From: Amoebidium appalachense
Lineage: Eukaryota; Ichthyosporea
Length of the DNA: 64,000 bases
Reading direction: 5' to 3'
Assembly: GCA_963693365.1 (NCBI GenBank)
Contig: CAVNZM010000002.1
Location: 11,966,001-12,030,000 of the forward strand
A program made the translations under genes and the position numbers. Every line of letters starts with the position of its first letter. Positions within the stretch are counted from its first letter, which is position 1. This document shows positions 25,161 through 64,000 of this stretch, in pieces. Below the pieces are notes generated by a model. It was not told where the DNA came from. It ran no database searches and saw only the letters and a program-made list of their open reading frames with translations.

Positions 25161-26510
25161 CTATAATTTTGTAGTGATGTGTTTCTCAAGCCAATCAATA
25201 CATCTAATAAACAGGTCGTAGTTACGCGTGTTTAGTATAAAATCAAGGATGTTGTAATTTACAGGTAGGCTATCTTTCTGGGTGTCTGTTGTGAATGTGA
25301 CGTGTGTGTGTTGCGGTATTATGTGGTCTATCAAACTACATTTGGCGATACATGACCGGTTAAACTGGTGTGTGTGTGTGTTGTTTGGGCATGCAAATGA
25401 TGCCACCTTATACTTATTAGATCTCCACTGTATAGCACGTGTACAGTAAAAGCGTGGTAATTGATCAATAATACCATCAGCTAGAGAAAGACCAGTTCTA
25501 CAGGAAGGTAATATGTATTTAGGTGTTATACACTTGCGAGTGCCATATTTGGCAATATGGTTGAGGCGGTCAGTATATATAAAACGAGACATAAGGCTTA
25601 GTTTTTCAAGGTGTATGCTTTCATCGGGTCTAGTGTCGTGTGGTATCTTTTTCCATTTGTTATATTGCGTGATTATCTTGTGATTGTGTACATGTTTAAT
25701 AAGTAAGTGGCAGTCCAAAGTCACACACACACTATTGCGGGGTTTATTTGTATTTGTGCCCAGGGGAGAAGGGGAGAGAGAGGGGAGGAAAGAGGGGAGA
25801 GGTGAGGAGGGGACAGGTCGGATAGAGAAGAGAGGGTGGGAGGGCAAATACTTCTTTAAGCGGCTTATGTGCTTATTGAATTTCAGCGCGAGATAGGATA
25901 CTCTAGCAGCTATTGGGACCAGACCATATATCGAGAGCGTTACAGGCCCAGGTTTACAACAGTTGTTAGATAGAAAGGAGGCAACTTCTGCTTCAAGGAA
26001 ATTTGCCAAGGGTTTAAGCGCTCTAGTTCTCTCTTTCTTGATCCAAGCGGCGAGAAGGGGTAAACCATATTCACATGCCGGGAAGACAAAAGTGCGAATA
26101 AATGTAAGTCTAATAGAAGGATGGAGGGGTGTGTCTTTAAAAATATTAGCCGAGAAGAAAGCTAACCGCTTACGAGCCAACTCTACCCTCTTTTCGACCA
26201 TATGGGGAAACATAACACCAACAGAATCAACCGGAACACCAAGATATTTGTATTCTGGAACTATAGGTACAGGTTTAGATGATAATGTAAATGTGTGTAA
26301 ATTGTTAGCTATATCAGGTACAAGAACACCACATTTGTCTATGTTAAGGATCATAAGGTTTGCCTTGCACCACTCTGACACTACATCGAACAATCTTTGC
26401 AGGCGTCTAGGGGTACGGGCAAGGAGGGACAGATCATCAGCATAGAAGTGCAGGCGGAAAGTTATTAATAGGGTCATCGTTTTCGGCGTAAATCTTGACA
26501 GCCAAATCAT
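25161..26510 (-). CDS. LINE ORF2, 3' part after frameshift: RT palm/thumb and C-terminal domain
   Basis: This frame takes over near 26455 and carries FYADDLSLLA, the second catalytic motif, then the thumb-side motifs LNIDKCGVL and YKYLGVPVD. The C-terminal 250 residues are unassigned; no RNase H motif is visible. The upstream part of the frame before about 26455 is not genuine, because the homologous residues lie in the other frame. One extra base in a TTT run would explain the break. The stop is TAG, followed at once by the CA array. Confidence 0.88.
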   Translation of the reverse strand: MIWLSRFTPKTMTLLITFRLHFYADDLSLLARTPRRLQRLFDVVSEWCKANLMILNIDKCGVLVPDIANNLHTFTLSSKPVPIVPEYKYLGVPVDSVGVMFPHMVEKRVELARKRLAFFSANIFKDTPLHPSIRLTFIRTFVFPACEYGLPLLAAWIKKERTRALKPLANFLEAEVASFLSNNCCKPGPVTLSIYGLVPIAARVSYLALKFNKHISRLKKYLPSHPLFSIRPVPSSPLPSFLPSLSPSPLGTNTNKPRNSVCVTLDCHLLIKHVHNHKIITQYNKWKKIPHDTRPDESIHLEKLSLMSRFIYTDRLNHIAKYGTRKCITPKYILPSCRTGLSLADGIIDQLPRFYCTRAIQWRSNKYKVASFACPNNTHTHQFNRSCIAKCSLIDHIIPQHTHVTFTTDTQKDSLPVNYNILDFILNTRNYDLFIRCIDWLEKHITTKL

Positions 26511-28353
26511 CTATAAATAGGTTAAACAAAAAGGGGCTAAGCAATGAACCCTGCAAGAGACCTCTAGTACGAGCAAAACCATATGAAAGATGCCCATTAA
26601 CCACAGCTCTACCATAGGTTTGAGACAAGAGTGCTTCTAACAGAACACCAATGCAGTGTGGTACACCCCGTGCAGCAAGCTTTTCCCATAGGAGACCAGG
26701 GGAGACAGAATCGTAAGCAGTTTTCCAATCAATAAAGCCAACATATTGTGCACCAACTTGCATAGAATCGTGCAGTGCCATTATTTGAACATAACATGAA
26801 TTGTTTTTACGAAAAGCGGATTGGCATGGGTGTATGTGAAGAATAGATTGAAACCTAGGGTGATGTGCAAATAACCTAAGTAAGCAAGCTTCAAAGAATC
26901 TACGAACAACCTGGGTTAGTGTAATGGGGCGAAAGGATGATATGGGGCCCTCAGAGTCCTTCTTAACTATGGGGATCACTAAGGTATCTAACCAAGATGA
27001 CGGGACATGTCCACATTTAACACACCAAGAAAAGAGAGAGCTTAACATGATAGTAAGATCAGGTTTAATAGCACGATCACTTTCCTTTTGTGGGTAGGAG
27101 GGAACAAGGATTTTAAGAAACCCAGCAGGGAGTCCATCAGGTCCACAAGACTTACTAGAGCTATAACTAGATATCACAGACCATATGGCATCGGGACTGA
27201 AAAAGGGGAGGATCGATTCTATGGGGATAGATGGGTCTACAGGCCACACAATAGGTTTCTGAGCGGGGGTCCTATCTTTAAACAGTTCCGAGAAATACTT
27301 ATCAGAGTCTATGAGGGGGTCTCCAGTGGTATCACCAATAATACGAGCAGGGGGGCCAAATCGATTCATACTAGCAAGCCGGCGCAAGCTTTCCTTTTGA
27401 GACAGGGGTTCACCTAGTCTAGCGGGAGTGGTGTTTGGTAACAAGAGAGCATCGGGATATTCCTTCCTACCACCGCCAGCATAATCACCGAGATCTATCA
27501 AATCATCAACAATAAAGTTAGTGCATGTATCTAGTACGAGATGTGAATCTGGCCTGGCTTGTGCAGATTCTAATAGGCGCATATATATAGGGTGTTTCGT
27601 AGCATAGCATACACATACATCAACTCTACCCCACTGTGACTTAAGCTGGGATAGACGGAGGCGAAAGGTGGGAGGGGGAGGGGGGAGCAGATCAAGGGAG
27701 ATCTTAGGTAGGAAAAGGATAGGAGAGTGGTCAGATGACCTAGAGAGGTTAGGAGGGAGAGAGAGTTTTGACATGGTTGATGGCCAAAAGGCCACTCCCC
27801 AGTCGGTGTTGTGGGCATGGGATATTTGAGGGAACCGCAAAGTGTGACTTTGGACATACCTTGCTAAAGGGATAGCACGCTCCGGGGGCTTAGATGGGTA
27901 CCCGACACTCACTTGCAGTGTGTCTGTGTGGTGGAGTCGCGTGTTAAAATCACCTAAAATAACAGTGGACATTGGTAACTGTGACAACTCGTGAGTCAAT
28001 TCGACAACCGACATAGATGGTGGGTAATATACAAAAGTAAAAACATTAGAAAGAAACTCTATAGAAACCGAGAATTCCGTTTTTGCTACCGGTTTGCACT
28101 TCACTCTCACGTGTGGTGCGGCAAGTACAATAATGCCTCGGTTTTTCGCGTAACCGGGGTGTGTGGATGTGTCGACCAATGTAGAGTTGAATTTGTGGTG
28201 GTTTTTAAACTGTGTTTCGCAAATCACTGTAAACGTGTGGTTGTTTGTCTGTTGTTGTATGTAGCTGATTTTATCGTCGAGTGTCCCGGGGGGGAGGCCC
28301 TTTTGGGGGCCCAGTGTCCGAGCATTCCAGAAGAAGAAGGATAAATTAGGCAT
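26437..28353 (-). CDS. LINE ORF2, 5' part: AP endonuclease and reverse transcriptase fingers/palm
   Basis: The N-terminal 215 residues are an exonuclease-endonuclease-phosphatase fold: FWNARTL near residue 8, the catalytic-type Glu in ICETQF (E46), GDFN at 134-137, DW at 184-185 and SDHSP at 207-211. This enzyme nicks the target DNA for target-primed reverse transcription. The reverse transcriptase begins near residue 370: FRPITLTQV, AFRKNNSC, the first catalytic Asp in FIDWKTAYDSV, then RGLLQGSLLSPFLFNLFIDD. The frame then meets a stop about 20 codons after IDD, before the YADD box, which is found in another frame. Confidence 0.9.
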   Translation of the reverse strand: MPNLSFFFWNARTLGPQKGLPPGTLDDKISYIQQQTNNHTFTVICETQFKNHHKFNSTLVDTSTHPGYAKNRGIIVLAAPHVRVKCKPVAKTEFSVSIEFLSNVFTFVYYPPSMSVVELTHELSQLPMSTVILGDFNTRLHHTDTLQVSVGYPSKPPERAIPLARYVQSHTLRFPQISHAHNTDWGVAFWPSTMSKLSLPPNLSRSSDHSPILFLPKISLDLLPPPPPTFRLRLSQLKSQWGRVDVCVCYATKHPIYMRLLESAQARPDSHLVLDTCTNFIVDDLIDLGDYAGGGRKEYPDALLLPNTTPARLGEPLSQKESLRRLASMNRFGPPARIIGDTTGDPLIDSDKYFSELFKDRTPAQKPIVWPVDPSIPIESILPFFSPDAIWSVISSYSSSKSCGPDGLPAGFLKILVPSYPQKESDRAIKPDLTIMLSSLFSWCVKCGHVPSSWLDTLVIPIVKKDSEGPISSFRPITLTQVVRRFFEACLLRLFAHHPRFQSILHIHPCQSAFRKNNSCYVQIMALHDSMQVGAQYVGFIDWKTAYDSVSPGLLWEKLAARGVPHCIGVLLEALLSQTYGRAVVNGHLSYGFARTRGLLQGSLLSPFLFNLFIDDLAVKIYAENDDPINNFPPALLC

Positions 28354-29530
28354 CGGTTTGGTCCGACACCTGTGGGGTTGGTTCCCACTTGTCGCTTACG
28401 GGGTCGTATGCACGACCTTCCGCCAGCGCGAACAGTTCGCAGAAGAGCTCGATTTCCATCTCGCATCGGCGTTTGCGCTCGAGCAGTTTCTCACCAGAAA
28501 ACATTGGTTCCTTCGTGTCCGTGTCTATCACGCTCGTAGCATCGTTTTCCAACTTTGCGAGGAACTCTTTTGCCTTGCTGATGCGTACACGACAACGTGT
28601 GGCGCACGCATTCTTAGCAGACACTTTACGTTCTTTGTCTGCTTTCTGAATGTTTTCCGGCGCGCATGGGTCGTAGCTTGGGAGGTGGGTGAAGAAGCTT
28701 CCACACCCCTTTGTCGCGTCACGGATGAACGCACGGTTATAGTCGCCCCGTACTGCTACTTCCAGCACATCGTATCCAATGAAGGACAGACAAAGGATGC
28801 GAGAGCACCGGAAGCCGAGAGCCTTGAAGATGGACCACATGGCCCTGTGTGGGCGTCTGCCGTGCTTGACTTTGAAATACACCCTCTCGTATTTGGGTGG
28901 GATGTTGATGTTACCGTTTGCTTGGGTGTTCCCCTTAGCCGGCGGTTTGGGAGGGGAGTTGCGGCGGTACTCGTTGCCTGCAAGAATGCTGGCATATGTT
29001 TCCTTGGCAATTTGGCGGAGCTCGGGTGTTTTACGAGAGTTCGCATATTCTAGGAACTCTGCCGGGAGCTGTGCTTCCGGTCCTGTGTTGTTTTGTGTTG
29101 GGGTGGAAATGTCTCCGTCGCGAGATGTTTGCTCATGAGTTTTGGGGTTTTGCGATCCACTAATGTTTAGCTGGGCTGTGAGTGAATCAATGGTGAGCTT
29201 GAGTTGGGTATTTTCTGTTTGGAGTTTTTCTATCATGTTCTTGAGTGGTAACAGCTCATTTAGCTGTTTCTTAACGAGGGCAAGTTCTGCCAGTACTGTA
29301 TCAACCGAAAGTTTCGGCATGGTTGTTATTGTGTTTCTACGGAGTGGTGTGGTGTTATTCTGAATGGGTAGTGTATTGTAAATAGGTGTTGCGCTTAGTC
29401 TAAGGCGATGTTTTTCTGGTTGTGCATCTGTGGTAGGTGTATCTGCTGGACGTTTTAATGGTCGCACATGTGTGATGGGTGTAGATGGAACTTTGAAAGA
29501 GGTTCTGAAACGATTATAGGCATGTGCCAT
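28346..29530 (-). CDS. LINE ORF1, nucleic-acid-binding-like protein, 394 aa
   Basis: Residues about 70-125 form a clear coiled coil (LAELALVKKQLNELLPLKNM and a following leucine-rich heptad run). A basic region with YERVYFKVKHGRRPHRAMWS and an FIGYDVLEVAVRGDYNRAF segment follows; by position it matches the RNA-binding part of LINE ORF1 proteins, but this is inference. A CCHC knuckle is not visible. ORF1 proteins coat the LINE RNA. The stop TAA overlaps the ORF2 start as ATGCCTAA. An internal Met at about residue 70, directly before the coiled coil, is an alternative start. Confidence 0.8.
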   Translation of the reverse strand: MAHAYNRFRTSFKVPSTPITHVRPLKRPADTPTTDAQPEKHRLRLSATPIYNTLPIQNNTTPLRRNTITTMPKLSVDTVLAELALVKKQLNELLPLKNMIEKLQTENTQLKLTIDSLTAQLNISGSQNPKTHEQTSRDGDISTPTQNNTGPEAQLPAEFLEYANSRKTPELRQIAKETYASILAGNEYRRNSPPKPPAKGNTQANGNINIPPKYERVYFKVKHGRRPHRAMWSIFKALGFRCSRILCLSFIGYDVLEVAVRGDYNRAFIRDATKGCGSFFTHLPSYDPCAPENIQKADKERKVSAKNACATRCRVRISKAKEFLAKLENDATSVIDTDTKEPMFSGEKLLERKRRCEMEIELFCELFALAEGRAYDPVSDKWEPTPQVSDQTDA

Positions 29531-29553
29531 GACATGGATGGGGGTGTTCCCCG

Positions 29554-29902
29554 GCCCTTAGGGCCACGGATGGCCTGGTTTAGGGGTGGATGCGCGAAGG
29601 ATACTATTTATTAGCAGATAATAAAAAGCGACATTTGAATCGATGTGTGCGACTGAATCGATGTGTGCGATATCTTTGGCAGCGCCACTCGCCCGCCAGA
29701 TGCATCATATGCATGTCTATGATGCATATGGCTGCTGGCAGCGTGCAGCGTGCGATTGCCTTGGATCTGTGGCATGGGTTGTTGTCTTTCAAAGGTATGG
29801 GCGGGTTGGCATTTTACTATATATATTAATGATTACATGTATCGATATCATAGCCAAATGGGTACCGGTCCATGTATAACAGCTAAATTTGCCCTCCCCC
29901 CC

Positions 29903-29940
<38 letters not shown>

Positions 29941-29961
29941 CCCCACCACCACCACCACCAC

Positions 29962-29994
<33 letters not shown>

Positions 29995-30514
29995 AGCTCA
30001 CTCACACGTTGTACACGAATTCTGCGGCAGCTTGCCCGAGGCTCCCATGATCATCTAGTATTCGAGGTTGTACGGAGATCTATTGCACCTATTGACCAAT
30101 CATACATTGCCAAAAGCCCGCCAAAAATTTCATGATGACGTCAGAACAACATGGCCGCATATACATGTGTACACGCCCGATCAACAGACTGTAACCCTTA
30201 CCCATGGCCACACCCCTGCATTCATGTGACAATACGTCTTATACGTACTTGCAAATCTTAGTATTTAAGGGTAATATTGGCACAGGTGTGATTGGTGCAG
30301 AGTATACTGAAGTGAATTTTTTTCCCCCTCACACCTCTACTCACTCGCGAGCTCAGGCGTCAACATTGATCCGACAACCAGTGGTGGCCAACCACCCTCC
30401 ACGCTCAGGTTGTCTCCTGATTCTTGCCATGATTACCCCAGGAAACACACGCGCACGCACACACACACACACCCTGTACACACGCACACACACATACACA
30501 CACACACACACACG

Positions 30515-30587
<73 letters not shown>

Positions 30588-31169
30588 ACACACGCGCGCA
30601 CACACACAAAGTGTGTGCCTTCAACCTGGCGTTTGGTACCTCAAGACTCGAACGGCACTCCACCGTTTCGCTTCTACACTTCTTTGCTTTTCTCCCAGCC
30701 CCGTGTTAATTATCCCCGTCCCCTTCCCCTCTTTCTTCTTTTCGCCCTCCCGTTCTTTCTACACTTCCCTTAGCCTTAACCCTCTTTGCACTCACTCTTT
30801 TTGCTCCTCTCAAGGCAATTCGTGATGAGAGCTGGAACCCCGTTATCTCTGTGCTCGCTCTTTGCGCTCTGCGATTATCCTTTAAACATCTCAAGATCTG
30901 GTGCTTGCCCAGACGATGTTACGGTATCCTTGACTGTGAACAAGGGGAACCTCTCACGGCCCCGTAGTACCCCTCCTCCCAAGCAAATGCAGAGTCACCA
31001 CGCACGCGCGCGCACGCACGCACACACACACACACACACACACACAAGCACGCGTACATGTGCACACACAAGCACGCGTACATGTATACACATCTACATA
31101 CACCCACCCACCCACTCACCCCTACACCCAGAGAATAAAAGGAAGAGAGAAAATGAGAGAGGGTGGGGC

Positions 31170-31224
<55 letters not shown>

Positions 31225-31275
31225 AGGGAGAGGGAGGGAGAGGGAGAGAGGGAGGGAGGGAGGGAGAGGGGCGGG

Positions 31276-31328
<53 letters not shown>

Positions 31329-32179
31329 TGTGTGTGTGTGTGTGTGTCTCCCTCTCTCTCTCCTTCTTCCCCCTCCCCCCCCTTCCCCCCCCCCCCCCCC
31401 CCCCTCTCTCTCGGTGTGTGTGTGTGTGTGAAGTGTGTGGGAGAGGGAGAGGGAGAAGGAAAGGGAGAGAGGTGTGGACAAAGGCACACGAACACATCCA
31501 AGCAAGCGAACACTTACGAGCATACACCCAACGCGCTTCTACATGCACACGAGCCTTAACAGGCTTAAACACACAGGCAGAAAGAGAAAAGCAAACACAC
31601 AAACACACTTTTACACACCTTTTACACTTTCTACACTTCCATGCTGTATAAATACACATGGACACACAAGTCCCTCCCCGCCCCGCCTCCCCCCTCCTCC
31701 TCCTCCTGCTCCCCCCCCCCCCCCCCCCCTCCCCCCTCTTTCCCCCTCCCCTCCCCCAATCCTCCCTCCAGTCGTGTCTCTGGCCCCCTTTTCGTCCCTC
31801 TCCTTACCAGTTACCCTTCTGTTCCAGAGACCCCCCCCCCCCCCTCCCCCCCCACCAATAAAAACCCCCCTAATCTCCCCCCTCCTCTTCTACCTGGGTG
31901 CTGTGCCTTCTTCTTTCTCCAAGTACCTGCGGAATACTCTCACCTCTCTGTTGAAGCATTTTTGACTTCTCAGGCTCTGCAACTATTAACCCTCCTTATC
32001 TCTATTTTCCCCTCGACATCCTACGGGGTGCCCACTTTCTATGCTGTCTTAAAATATTTATAACAAGCATGTGTCTTGACATCTTGAAACCCAACCTGCA
32101 TACCCTCATCTTCATTACCATATATCTAACCGCTCTACTTTTGGGGGGGGGGGGGGGGGGGGCAATCCAGATATCCACC
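29554..32179. other. Intergenic and putative importin-5 promoter/5' region
   Basis: Contains a 17-bp tandem pair with TGAATCGATGTGTGCGA (29636-29670) and a CATATGCAT/ATGCATATG inverted repeat (29706-29730). A C run joins CCA and CA repeats at 29890-29988. TGACGTCA lies at 30136-30143. CA occupies 30440-30607, CA/GA 31000-31330, and C/CT blocks 31360-31470 and 31680-31860. A 130-nt open segment at 30794-30923 has splice-like borders but no recognised protein. No promoter could be pinned down. Confidence 0.5.
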
Positions 32180-62425
<30,246 letters not shown>

Positions 62426-63180
62426 TCAATGCCACCGGCAGCGCCCAGCCACATTCCTACACGCATGGCCATCTTTACAAGTTGCCCCACAAAGCTGTGG
62501 TCCTGGGTTGTCGTCTGAATCGTCAGAGTCATATGACCCATTGTAGCTCCCGCCGTACATTGAACCATTCCCCACGCTTGGTGCAAAACTAATGTTGCTG
62601 TTGAAAGACTGCTGGAATGGGGAGGTGTAGGAGGCCTGCTGGTGGTGGTTTTCGCAAGGGTTGGGTGACATTCTACGTTGCATTTCCGAAATGAATGGAA
62701 TTTGTCCCATGAAATCCTCCTGTTCTCTCCGTCTCTGTTCCGCCTCCAACCGCGTTTGCTGCTCAAATCTACGGGTCTCTTCCTGGTATCTCCTCCTCTC
62801 CTCTTCGATCGCTCGTTCTTTTTCTGCTTCTATTTTCCGTCTCTCTTTTTCGATTTTCCTCTGCTACGTAGTCTTGGCGTTCCTTCTTCAATTTCGCTTC
62901 CTCGTCCTTTTTCGTTTTGATCGCCCTGTCGTTGCGGGACTTTAACTCCTTCCACCATCTCCTCCGTCTTAACCCACAAAGCTAACTCGGGAACCACTGA
63001 TTCCTTTTTAGCCGTGAATAACTTGTCCGTTTTGGCGTCCACCGAGTCCCATTCTCCTACAAATGTATTCTTTGGAACCCGCTTGCACACGTCCATGTAT
63101 ACTTCCTTTAAGTCTTCCTCCACTGGTAACGGTAGGCCAGGGGCTCTATGAAAACTACTCCGGGACGTGTGTTGCCTCTA
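62426..63180 (-). pseudogene. Charged coiled-coil protein with C-terminal Cys/His motif, frame broken twice
   Basis: Minus strand. The first frame (about 63180-62950) contains VPKNTFVGEWDSVDAKTDKL and VVPELALWVKTEEMVE. A helical Lys/Glu continuation then lies in a second frame (about 62950-62870) and a third frame (62870-62426) gives RRYQEETRRFEQQTRLEAEQ. The end reads CGATCKDGHACRNVAGRCRW plus a final His, a Cys/His spacing like small zinc-binding tails. Both shifts go the same way by one base. Purine-rich DNA can look helical in any frame, so a single-frame gene ending near 62830 and a separate 3' exon is the alternative. Inactivated copy, read error or unusual decoding cannot be told apart here. 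Confidence 0.5.
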
Positions 63181-63841
63181 GGGGGACATCCCCTTGGACG
63201 AAAGTGAACCTGCAATGGTTGTAAACCACGGGGTTTACACACTTTTTATTGCGTGGACATTGCCGGAGGCCCAGCCACATTCGACAGGCCCCCAGTCATC
63301 AATTTATTGATCCGTGAGGTCCTTGTGCCCAAAAAACGGGGGAAGTCTTCGCCCCGTGAAAAAACAGCACGTATGTGGGGATCAATGGGGGTTGAGTGTA
63401 GGGTGTAGGTGGGTGGGTGAAAAAGAAAATATAGCTGTAAAGCTGTAGGTGCTAAACACAGAAGATGTGTTGTTGCTTGCTGATCTGCTAAAAACTGTCG
63501 TGCTTATATACCTGAGGCTACCGAACTGAGCCAATCAAAACCGATCTAGTGTTATGTGAAATCTTATCCTGAGCCAATCAAACTCGGTCTAGTGATCTGT
63601 GGAATCTGATTTTTTGATCGGCTAATAGGTGCCAGTATGCGGGCAGCCGAACGCGAACTGCTAAAACATGAAACGAAGCCTGTTGATATCGGACACCCAT
63701 CCTACGTGTTTACCCAGAAAAATATTTATGTCAATAATTTCCACAAATAAAACCTCTATGAAAACTACTCCGGGACGTGTGTTGCCTCTAGGGGGACATC
63801 CCCTTGGACGAAAGTGAACCTGCAATGGTTGTAAACCACGG
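63144..63841. repeat. Identical 88-bp direct repeats 610 bp apart
   Basis: CTCTATGAAAACTACTCCGG through GTAAACCACGG occurs at 63144-63231 and 63754-63841 without a difference. The interval holds the CCAAT/TATA promoter. The ends are not TG...CA, so a classical LTR is not indicated. The segment 63842-64000 shows no supported gene. Confidence 0.85.
63503..63578 (-). promoter_or_regulatory. CCAAT/TATA promoter candidate for the minus-strand gene
   Basis: Reading leftward: ATTGG at 63578-63574, ATTGG at 63535-63531, then TATATAAG at 63510-63503, about 410 bp before the first in-frame ATG (63096). The two ATTGG boxes lie in an imperfect 43-bp tandem unit (CTGAGCCAATCAAA). The order and spacing suit minus-strand transcription. 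Confidence 0.5.
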
Positions 63842-64000
63842 CACGAGAGCAGTATGCTTGCTCCAAAGGTTTCACTTAAGAATAGAGGCGAATACACGTG
63901 TGGTAGTGGCAGCAATGGAGGCCGGACGAAGTCGGGTATAGATCAGGAAACAGTCGGAGGACCACCTGCCGAGTTTGTTTGATCCGGGAGTCGTGGGTTA

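Larger units (their letters stand above)
25003..29553 (-). mobile_element. APE-type LINE (non-LTR) retrotransposon, near complete
   Basis: Running on the minus strand: ORF1, then ORF2 (endonuclease plus reverse transcriptase), a 3' UTR made of a (CA)n array and about 45 unique bases, and a poly-A tail (T's at 25003-25042 on plus). ORF1 starts only about 20 nt from the likely 5' end. GTTCCCCG lies directly outside the A tail (24995-25002) and again at 29546-29553, a possible 8-bp target-site duplication. Both ORFs are long, but ORF2 carries one frameshift, so this copy is probably recently inserted and now inactive. Confidence 0.9.

Noticed and set aside
30794-30930. Possible exon followed by GTATCCTTG, a U12-like donor
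   Set aside because: The 8-base motif is expected about once per strand in this window by chance, no branch site or partner exon was found, and the translation is not recognised.
63144-63841. LTR retrotransposon ends
   Set aside because: The 88-bp repeats lack TG...CA ends, a primer-binding site and polypurine tract, and the interior has no gag/pol frame.

Overview
This is nuclear DNA from an intron-rich eukaryote. Coding exons are short islands with ordinary GT-AG borders. They are separated by introns packed with homopolymer C/G runs, (CA)n/(TG)n, (CT)n/(GA)n and C-run/A-run junctions. There are no bacterial operons or Shine-Dalgarno-led gene strings. A protist, alga or early-branching opisthokont would fit, but the species cannot be decided from sequence alone. 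Poly-C/poly-A and CA arrays are long enough that their exact lengths should be treated as uncertain.

Layout. (1) 220-10738, plus strand: a gene truncated at the window's left edge. It encodes a PAS-fold sensor/adaptor protein with a short charged helix and a long Ser/Asn/Gly/Pro-rich tail. Twelve exons chain in phase, including an 11-nt candidate microexon. A MITE-like DNA element (about 5090-5913) lies in one of its introns. (2) 10739-20945: mostly non-coding, with microsatellites, AT-rich unique DNA, two weak orphan-exon candidates and an 18-bp inverted repeat. (3) 20946-22397, plus: a two-exon, 389-codon gene of unknown function, with a TGACGTCA palindrome 46 bp before its ATG. (4) 22398-25002: intergenic, with an interrupted minus-strand reading frame. 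(5) 25003-about 29553, minus: an almost complete APE-type LINE retrotransposon (ORF1, and ORF2 = endonuclease + reverse transcriptase) with a poly-A tail. ORF2 is broken by one frameshift just before the YADD box. (6) 32180-60084, plus: a complete 27-exon gene for importin-5 (karyopherin beta-3, RanBP5/Pse1-like), 1104 aa, all exons in phase. Intron 16 is a U12-type AT-AC intron. (7) 62426-63180, minus: a charged coiled-coil protein with a C-terminal Cys/His motif. Its frame is broken twice, and a CCAAT/TATA promoter lies upstream.

A family of dispersed repeats with a conserved hairpin, almost always ending in a C run, occurs at least a dozen times, mostly in importin-5 introns. Three long copies look nearly identical, so the family is young or being homogenised. 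About ten importin-5 introns, and one of the PAS gene, use the end of a CA-rich array as their 3' splice site. The two large genes and the LINE have no visible functional link; the shared theme of the window is repeat expansion in introns around conserved exons.
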